NCBI GenBank assembly: GCA_036297385.1
Contig: JAXJLD010000104.1
Coordinates: forward strand, 1-10,282
DNA length: 10,282 nt
Source: Ventricola sp036297385
GTDB taxonomy: Bacteria > Bacillota > Clostridia > Christensenellales > Aristaeellaceae
Reading direction: 5' to 3'
The notes under the pieces were generated by a model. The model was not told the origin of the DNA, did not search any database, and saw nothing but the letters and a program-made list of their open reading frames with translations. Positions 6,593 through 10,282 of this stretch are shown in pieces; the stretch's first letter is position 1, and each line of letters starts with the position of its first letter. The position numbers and the translations under genes were made by a program.

Positions 6593-7477
6593 ATGATTCA
6601 GTTCCTCTCATACTTGGTCAACGGCATCAGCCTCGGCTCCGTATACGCCATCATCGCCCTTGGCTATTCGATGGTATACGGCATTGCCAAAATGCTCAAT
6701 TTTGCACACGGCGACGTCATCATGGTCGGCGCATTCGTCTGTTTCAGCGCAACGCAGTACTTGGGGCTTCCGGCGCTGGCGGGCGTACTGGTCTCCGTGG
6801 CCGTATGTACGCTGCTGGGCATCCTCATCGAGCGCCTGGCCTACAAGCCCCTGCGCAGCGCAACCAGCCTCGCCGTGCTCATCACCGCCATCGGCATGAG
6901 CTGGCTGCTGCAAAACCTTGCGCTCCTCATCTGGGGCGCAAACCCCAAGAGCTTCAAGAGCGTCGTTGCGCTGGGTACCCTCAGCCTGTTCAACGGTCAG
7001 CTTCGCATCTCCAGTGAAACCATCGTGACCGTGCTGGCGAACATCGTCATCATGGTCGCCCTCACCCAGTTCACCAACAAGACCAAGATGGGCAAGGCCA
7101 TGCGTGCCGTGTCCGAAGACCGCGGCGCCGCCGAGCTGATGGGCATCAATGTCAACGCCACCATCTCCATGACCTTCGCCATCGGCTCCGGTCTGGCGGC
7201 CATCGCAGGCGTGCTGCTGTGTTCTGCCTATCCTGTGCTCATGCCGACCACCGGCTCCATGCCGGGCATCAAGGCGTTCACCGCCGCCGTCTTTGGCGGC
7301 ATCGGCTCCATTCCGGGTGCCCTCGTGGGCGGTATTCTGCTGGGCGTGATCGAGATTCTGGGCAAGGCTTACGTCTCCACGGAACTGGGCGACGCACTCG
7401 TGTTCGCCGTGCTGATCGTAGTGCTGCTGGTCAAGCCCACGGGCCTGCTGGGCAAGCAGGTTCACGAAAAGGTGTGA
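6593..7477 (+). CDS. livH: branched-chain amino acid ABC transporter permease LivH
   Basis: LivH is one of the two membrane subunits forming the translocation channel. The 294-residue protein is highly hydrophobic with about eight predicted helices. It carries the family motif GYSMVYGIAKMLNFAHGD (24-41), a cytoplasmic EAA-like loop that contacts the ATPases (MRAVSEDRGAAELMGIN at about 170-187, followed by IGSGLAAIAG), and the later FGGIGSIPGALVGG segment (234-247). Length is typical. It starts 105 bases after the binding-protein gene, beyond the hairpin at 6495-6529. The best ribosome binding site is the GGAAGGGAG stretch at 6572-6580, 12 bases from the ATG, a little far; a short upstream reading frame that overlaps the ATG may add coupling. 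The gap to livM is very short, so the two should be translated together. Confidence 0.95.
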   Translation: MIQFLSYLVNGISLGSVYAIIALGYSMVYGIAKMLNFAHGDVIMVGAFVCFSATQYLGLPALAGVLVSVAVCTLLGILIERLAYKPLRSATSLAVLITAIGMSWLLQNLALLIWGANPKSFKSVVALGTLSLFNGQLRISSETIVTVLANIVIMVALTQFTNKTKMGKAMRAVSEDRGAAELMGINVNATISMTFAIGSGLAAIAGVLLCSAYPVLMPTTGSMPGIKAFTAAVFGGIGSIPGALVGGILLGVIEILGKAYVSTELGDALVFAVLIVVLLVKPTGLLGKQVHEKV

Positions 7478-7487
7478 GGTGAAGGAC

Positions 7488-8558
7488 ATGAAAGCGAAAA
7501 CGTTCAAATCATCTTCCCGCAATCTGATCACCTACGCCATGGTGATCGCCGTATTCCTGCTGTGCGAGCTGGCGCTCTCCGGCGCGATCAGTGGCTTCAA
7601 AATGAGCCGCTCCCTGCGCGGTCAGCTCGTCCCCATCTGTGTGTACATCGTCATGGCGGTGTCCCTGAACCTCACCGTCGGCATCTCCGGCGAGCTGAGC
7701 CTCGGCCACGCCGGGTTCATGAGCGTCGGCGCATTCTCCGGCATACTGGCCAGCCAATGGCTGCTGAGTGCCTTCCCGGAGGCGAACCTTGAGCTTGTCC
7801 GCCTGCTGACTGCGCTGCTCGTCGGCGGCGTGATGGCCGCCATCGCCGGTACGCTCATCGGCATCCCTGTGCTGCGTCTGCGCGGCGATTATCTCGCCAT
7901 TGTGACGCTGGCCTTCGGCGAGATCATCCGCAACCTGCTCAACTGCGTGTACTTCTCCTTTGAGGGCGCACAGATTCACTTCAGCTTCCTCAATCCGAAC
8001 CTGCCGGGCAATATCGTCATCAATGGCCCGATGGGCGCTATCGGCGTTAAAAAGCTCGCCACCTTTGAGGCTGGCTTCCTGCTCGTCCTCTTCACGCTCG
8101 TGGTCGTACTCAACCTCATCAACAGCCGCTCCGGCCGCGCGATTATGGCCATTCGGGATAACCGCATCGCGGCGGAATCCGTAGGCATCAACGTCACCAA
8201 GTACCGTATGATGGCCTTCGTCATCTCCGCCGCGCTGGCAGGCATGGCCGGTGCGCTCTATGGCCTGAATTACTCCACCGTGCAGGCGGCAAAGTTCAAG
8301 TTCGATACCTCCATCCTCGTGCTGGTCTTTGTCGTGCTGGGCGGCATCGGCAACATCCGCGGCTCCATCATCGCCGCGACGGTGCTGACCATCCTGCCGG
8401 AAATGCTGCGCGAATTCGGCAACTACCGTATGCTCATCTACGCCATCGTCCTCATTGCAGTCATGCTGGTCTCCAACAACCCCATGCTGAAATCCGCACT
8501 GTCTGCTTGTAAGGACAAATTGCTCAAAACAACCGCCAAGGAGGGAGACAAGGCATGA
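7488..8558 (+). CDS. livM: branched-chain amino acid ABC transporter permease LivM
   Basis: LivM is the second membrane subunit and pairs with LivH. From ATG 7488 the protein has 356 residues. It shows the family signature NLTVGISGELSLGHAGF (61-77), GDYLAIVTLAFGEIIR (133-148), a charged cytoplasmic EAA-like loop (MAIRDNRIAAESVGIN at 220-235) and a glycine-rich VLGGIGNIRGS segment (283-293) before the last helices. The ATG at 7488 has GAGGTG (7476-7481) 6 bases upstream, overlapping the livH stop. An in-frame GTG at 7479, only two bases after the livH stop, is an alternative that adds three residues; AAAAGG upstream could serve it, so the choice is not certain. The gene ends in an ATGA overlap with livG. 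Confidence 0.95.
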   Translation: MKAKTFKSSSRNLITYAMVIAVFLLCELALSGAISGFKMSRSLRGQLVPICVYIVMAVSLNLTVGISGELSLGHAGFMSVGAFSGILASQWLLSAFPEANLELVRLLTALLVGGVMAAIAGTLIGIPVLRLRGDYLAIVTLAFGEIIRNLLNCVYFSFEGAQIHFSFLNPNLPGNIVINGPMGAIGVKKLATFEAGFLLVLFTLVVVLNLINSRSGRAIMAIRDNRIAAESVGINVTKYRMMAFVISAALAGMAGALYGLNYSTVQAAKFKFDTSILVLVFVVLGGIGNIRGSIIAATVLTILPEMLREFGNYRMLIYAIVLIAVMLVSNNPMLKSALSACKDKLLKTTAKEGDKA

Positions 8559-9409
8559 CACAGAAGTACAAGCGGCCTCCGGTCAAGATGGTGCCCGCGC
8601 CGAGCCATGGCATCCTTCCCGAGCGCGACGTATATGAGCGCCCTGTGCTGGAAACCCGCAATCTGGGCATCGACTTCGGCGGTCTGCACGCTGTGGACGA
8701 CTTCAACATCGTCATCGGAAAGACCGAAATCTCCGGCTTGATTGGCCCTAACGGCGCAGGCAAGACCACCGTGTTCAACCTGCTGACCAAGGTATACCAG
8801 CCGACGATGGGTACCATCCTCATCAATGGGCGCGACACCGCCGGCATGAGCACCGTGCAGGCCAACAAGCTGGGCATCGCCCGCACCTTCCAGAACATCC
8901 GCCTATTTGGCAACATGAGCGTGGAGGACAACGTGCGCATCGGCCTGCATAACCAGCTCGGCTATTCCACGCTCTCCGGCATCTTCCGTCTGCCCGGCTT
9001 CTGGCGCGGCGAGCGCGAGCAGCACGAGCGTGCGCTGGATCTGCTCTCCATTTTCGATATGCAGGATCTGGCGAACCATCAGGCAGGCTCCCTCCCCTAC
9101 GGCGCACAGCGCCGTCTGGAGATCGTGCGTGCGCTGGCCACCAACCCCAGCCTGCTGCTGCTGGATGAGCCAGCCGCAGGCATGAACCCGCATGAGACCG
9201 AGGAGCTGATGGAGAACATCACCAAGATCCGCGATAAATTCAAAATCGCCATCCTGCTCATCGAGCATGACATGAATCTGGTCATGGGCATCTGCGAGGG
9301 CATCTGCGTGCTGAACTATGGCCGCATCATCGCCAAGGGCACGGCGGAGGAAATCCAAAACAACCCGGTCGTCATCGAAGCGTATCTGGGCAAGCGCAAG
9401 GAGGGCTAA
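8555..9409 (+). CDS. livG: branched-chain amino acid ABC transporter ATP-binding protein LivG
   Basis: LivG is one of two cytoplasmic ATPases powering the importer. The 284 residues include Walker A GPNGAGKTT (64-72), Q-loop TFQNIRLF with Gln113, the LivG-type signature LPYGAQRR (180-187), Walker B LLLLDEP (200-206) and the H-loop His238 in LLIEHDMN. All catalytic residues are present. The domain itself starts near residue 31 (VLETRNLGIDFGG), so the protein has about 30 extra N-terminal residues, proline-rich and basic, compared with typical LivG proteins of about 255. The start is well supported: its ATG overlaps the livM TGA, and AAGGAGG (8538-8544) lies 10 bases upstream. Translation is probably coupled to livM. 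Confidence 0.96.
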   Translation: MTQKYKRPPVKMVPAPSHGILPERDVYERPVLETRNLGIDFGGLHAVDDFNIVIGKTEISGLIGPNGAGKTTVFNLLTKVYQPTMGTILINGRDTAGMSTVQANKLGIARTFQNIRLFGNMSVEDNVRIGLHNQLGYSTLSGIFRLPGFWRGEREQHERALDLLSIFDMQDLANHQAGSLPYGAQRRLEIVRALATNPSLLLLDEPAAGMNPHETEELMENITKIRDKFKIAILLIEHDMNLVMGICEGICVLNYGRIIAKGTAEEIQNNPVVIEAYLGKRKEG

Positions 9410-9412
9410 GGA

Positions 9413-10117
9413 ATGAGTATGCTGAAGGTTGAAGATCTGCACGTCTATTACGGCAGCATCCATGCCATCAAGGGCGTCTCCTTTGAGGTCAACGAGGGCG
9501 AAATCGTCACGCTGATCGGCGCAAACGGCGCAGGCAAATCCACCACGCTGAACACCATTGGCGGACTCATGAAGCCGCGCACCGGCTCTGTCCTCTTTGA
9601 AGGCACACAGATTGCCGGTATGCCCGCCAGCCGGATCGTTCCGCACGGCATTGCCCTTTGTCCCGAAGGCCGCCGCGTATTCCAGCAGATGACCGTGCGC
9701 GAGAACCTCGAAATGGGCGGCTACACCCGTCCGGCAGGCGAAATCAGCGCATCTCTGGACGATGTGTTTACCCGCTTTCCGCGTTTGAAGGAGCGCCATC
9801 GTCAGGTGGCTGGAACGCTGTCGGGCGGTGAGCAGCAGATGCTGGCTATGGGCCGTGCGCTGATGAGCAAGCCGCGCCTGCTGATGCTTGACGAGCCGTC
9901 CATGGGTCTTGCTCCGCTGCTGGTCGAGCAGATCTTTGACATCATCTGCGAGCTGAACCGCGCCGGAACGACCATTCTCCTCGTCGAGCAGAACGCACAG
10001 ATGGCGCTGTCCATCGCCAACCGCGCCTATGTGCTGGAAACGGGCAACATCGTCAAGGAGGGCGACGCGCACCTGCTGATGAATGACGATGACGTGCGCA
10101 AAGCGTATCTGGGCTAA
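9413..10117 (+). CDS. livF: branched-chain amino acid ABC transporter ATP-binding protein LivF
   Basis: LivF is the partner ATPase of LivG. The 234-residue length matches the family. Motifs in order are Walker A GANGAGKST (36-44), the family's CPEGRRVF block with Gln-Gln after it (83-92), signature LSGGEQQ (136-142), Walker B LLMLDEP (156-162) and SMGLAP directly after. The H-loop position holds Gln183 in LLVEQNA; this is the normal state in LivF proteins and not damage. The gene starts 3 bases after the livG stop, with AAGGAGG (9398-9404) 8 bases upstream, and is the last gene of the operon. A terminator follows about 57 bases downstream. Confidence 0.96.
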   Translation: MSMLKVEDLHVYYGSIHAIKGVSFEVNEGEIVTLIGANGAGKSTTLNTIGGLMKPRTGSVLFEGTQIAGMPASRIVPHGIALCPEGRRVFQQMTVRENLEMGGYTRPAGEISASLDDVFTRFPRLKERHRQVAGTLSGGEQQMLAMGRALMSKPRLLMLDEPSMGLAPLLVEQIFDIICELNRAGTTILLVEQNAQMALSIANRAYVLETGNIVKEGDAHLLMNDDDVRKAYLG

Positions 10118-10174
10118 GCACAGATATCGCCGCTGATCCTGTTTTCTAATCAAATGCGCCATGAGCGCAAAGTG

Positions 10175-10217
10175 AAAAAGGGAGTCTGAGGGATCATATC
10201 CCGCAGGCTTCCTTTTT
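10175..10217 (+). terminator. liv operon terminator
   Basis: AAAAAGG (10175-10181) pairs with CCTTTTT (10211-10217), and the stem continues inward with mostly canonical pairs, two G-T wobbles and one A-G mismatch (10189/10203) to a GGGAT/ATCCC tip with a 3-base loop. TTTTTGTTT follows the stem. The A-run on the other side means that it could also end a leftward transcript from beyond the window. Confidence 0.88.
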
Positions 10218-10282
10218 GTTTCACGTCAGATACAGTGTTTATCACCCTTTATTCAGCGCGAAGCGAAGAAGGGGTTTGGGGA
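10218..10282. other. right edge, no gene supported
   Basis: Sixty-five bases after the liv terminator hold no start codon with a ribosome binding site and no recognisable RNA. A minus-strand frame is open from the window edge and reads into a stop near 10250, so the tail of a convergent gene cannot be excluded, but there is too little sequence to support a call. Confidence 0.3.

Noticed and set aside
7509..8561. Minus-strand open frame of 350 codons opposite livM
   Set aside because: The translation is rich in His, Asp and Gln with no fold-like pattern; it mirrors the hydrophobic codons of the permease.
9959..9964. Gln183 in the H-loop position of LivF as a possibly dead ATPase
   Set aside because: LivF-type ATPases commonly have VEQNA at this place, so it is the family norm.
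8903..10162. Minus-strand open frame of 419 codons opposite livG and livF
   Set aside because: Covers two genes with intact ATPase motifs on the other strand and shows no family motif of its own.

Overview
The window is about 10.3 kb of GC-rich bacterial chromosome. It looks like a Bacillota (Clostridia-type) genome: strong AGGAGG-like ribosome binding sites precede most genes, the short intergenic gaps are AT-rich and carry sigma-A-like promoters, and the proteins resemble clostridial families. This assignment rests on general appearance and is tentative. I see no rRNA, tRNA, CRISPR array, insertion sequence or phage gene.

Left part (1-2920). A plus-strand terminator at 50-93 closes a transcript that enters from outside the window. 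Facing it is a minus-strand operon: radA (DNA repair and recombination ATPase), then 29 bases later a cyuA/yhaM-type L-cysteine desulfidase gene. Its promoter is predicted at 2891-2919.

Middle (2960-5145). Divergent from radA is a plus-strand gene for a membrane-anchored protein with a calcineurin-like phosphoesterase fold whose usual metal-binding motifs are partly replaced. It converges on a minus-strand EamA/DMT-family transporter gene, and a perfect 14-bp hairpin between them can terminate both transcripts.

Right part (5185-10217). A complete five-gene branched-chain amino acid ABC importer operon reads rightward: substrate-binding protein, livH, livM, livG, livF. It starts from a good promoter (TTGTCT, 17 bp, TATAAT) and ends at a long hairpin with a T-run. 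A second hairpin with a weak T-tract lies between the binding-protein gene and livH, which should make the binding protein more abundant than the membrane complex. The last four genes are tightly packed: livM-livG overlap by 4 bases and the other gaps are 3-10 bases.

Three of the units concern small metabolites (cysteine breakdown, a DMT exporter-like protein, amino acid uptake), but nothing shows that they work together. No clearly new multi-gene system is visible. The points most worth a second look are the degenerate phosphoesterase active site, the substrate-binding protein that lacks a lipobox cysteine, and the regulatory region and leader of the liv operon. No gene-free stretch exceeds 300 bases; the longest (5078-5362, 285 bases) holds two divergent promoters, direct repeats and two leader hairpins.
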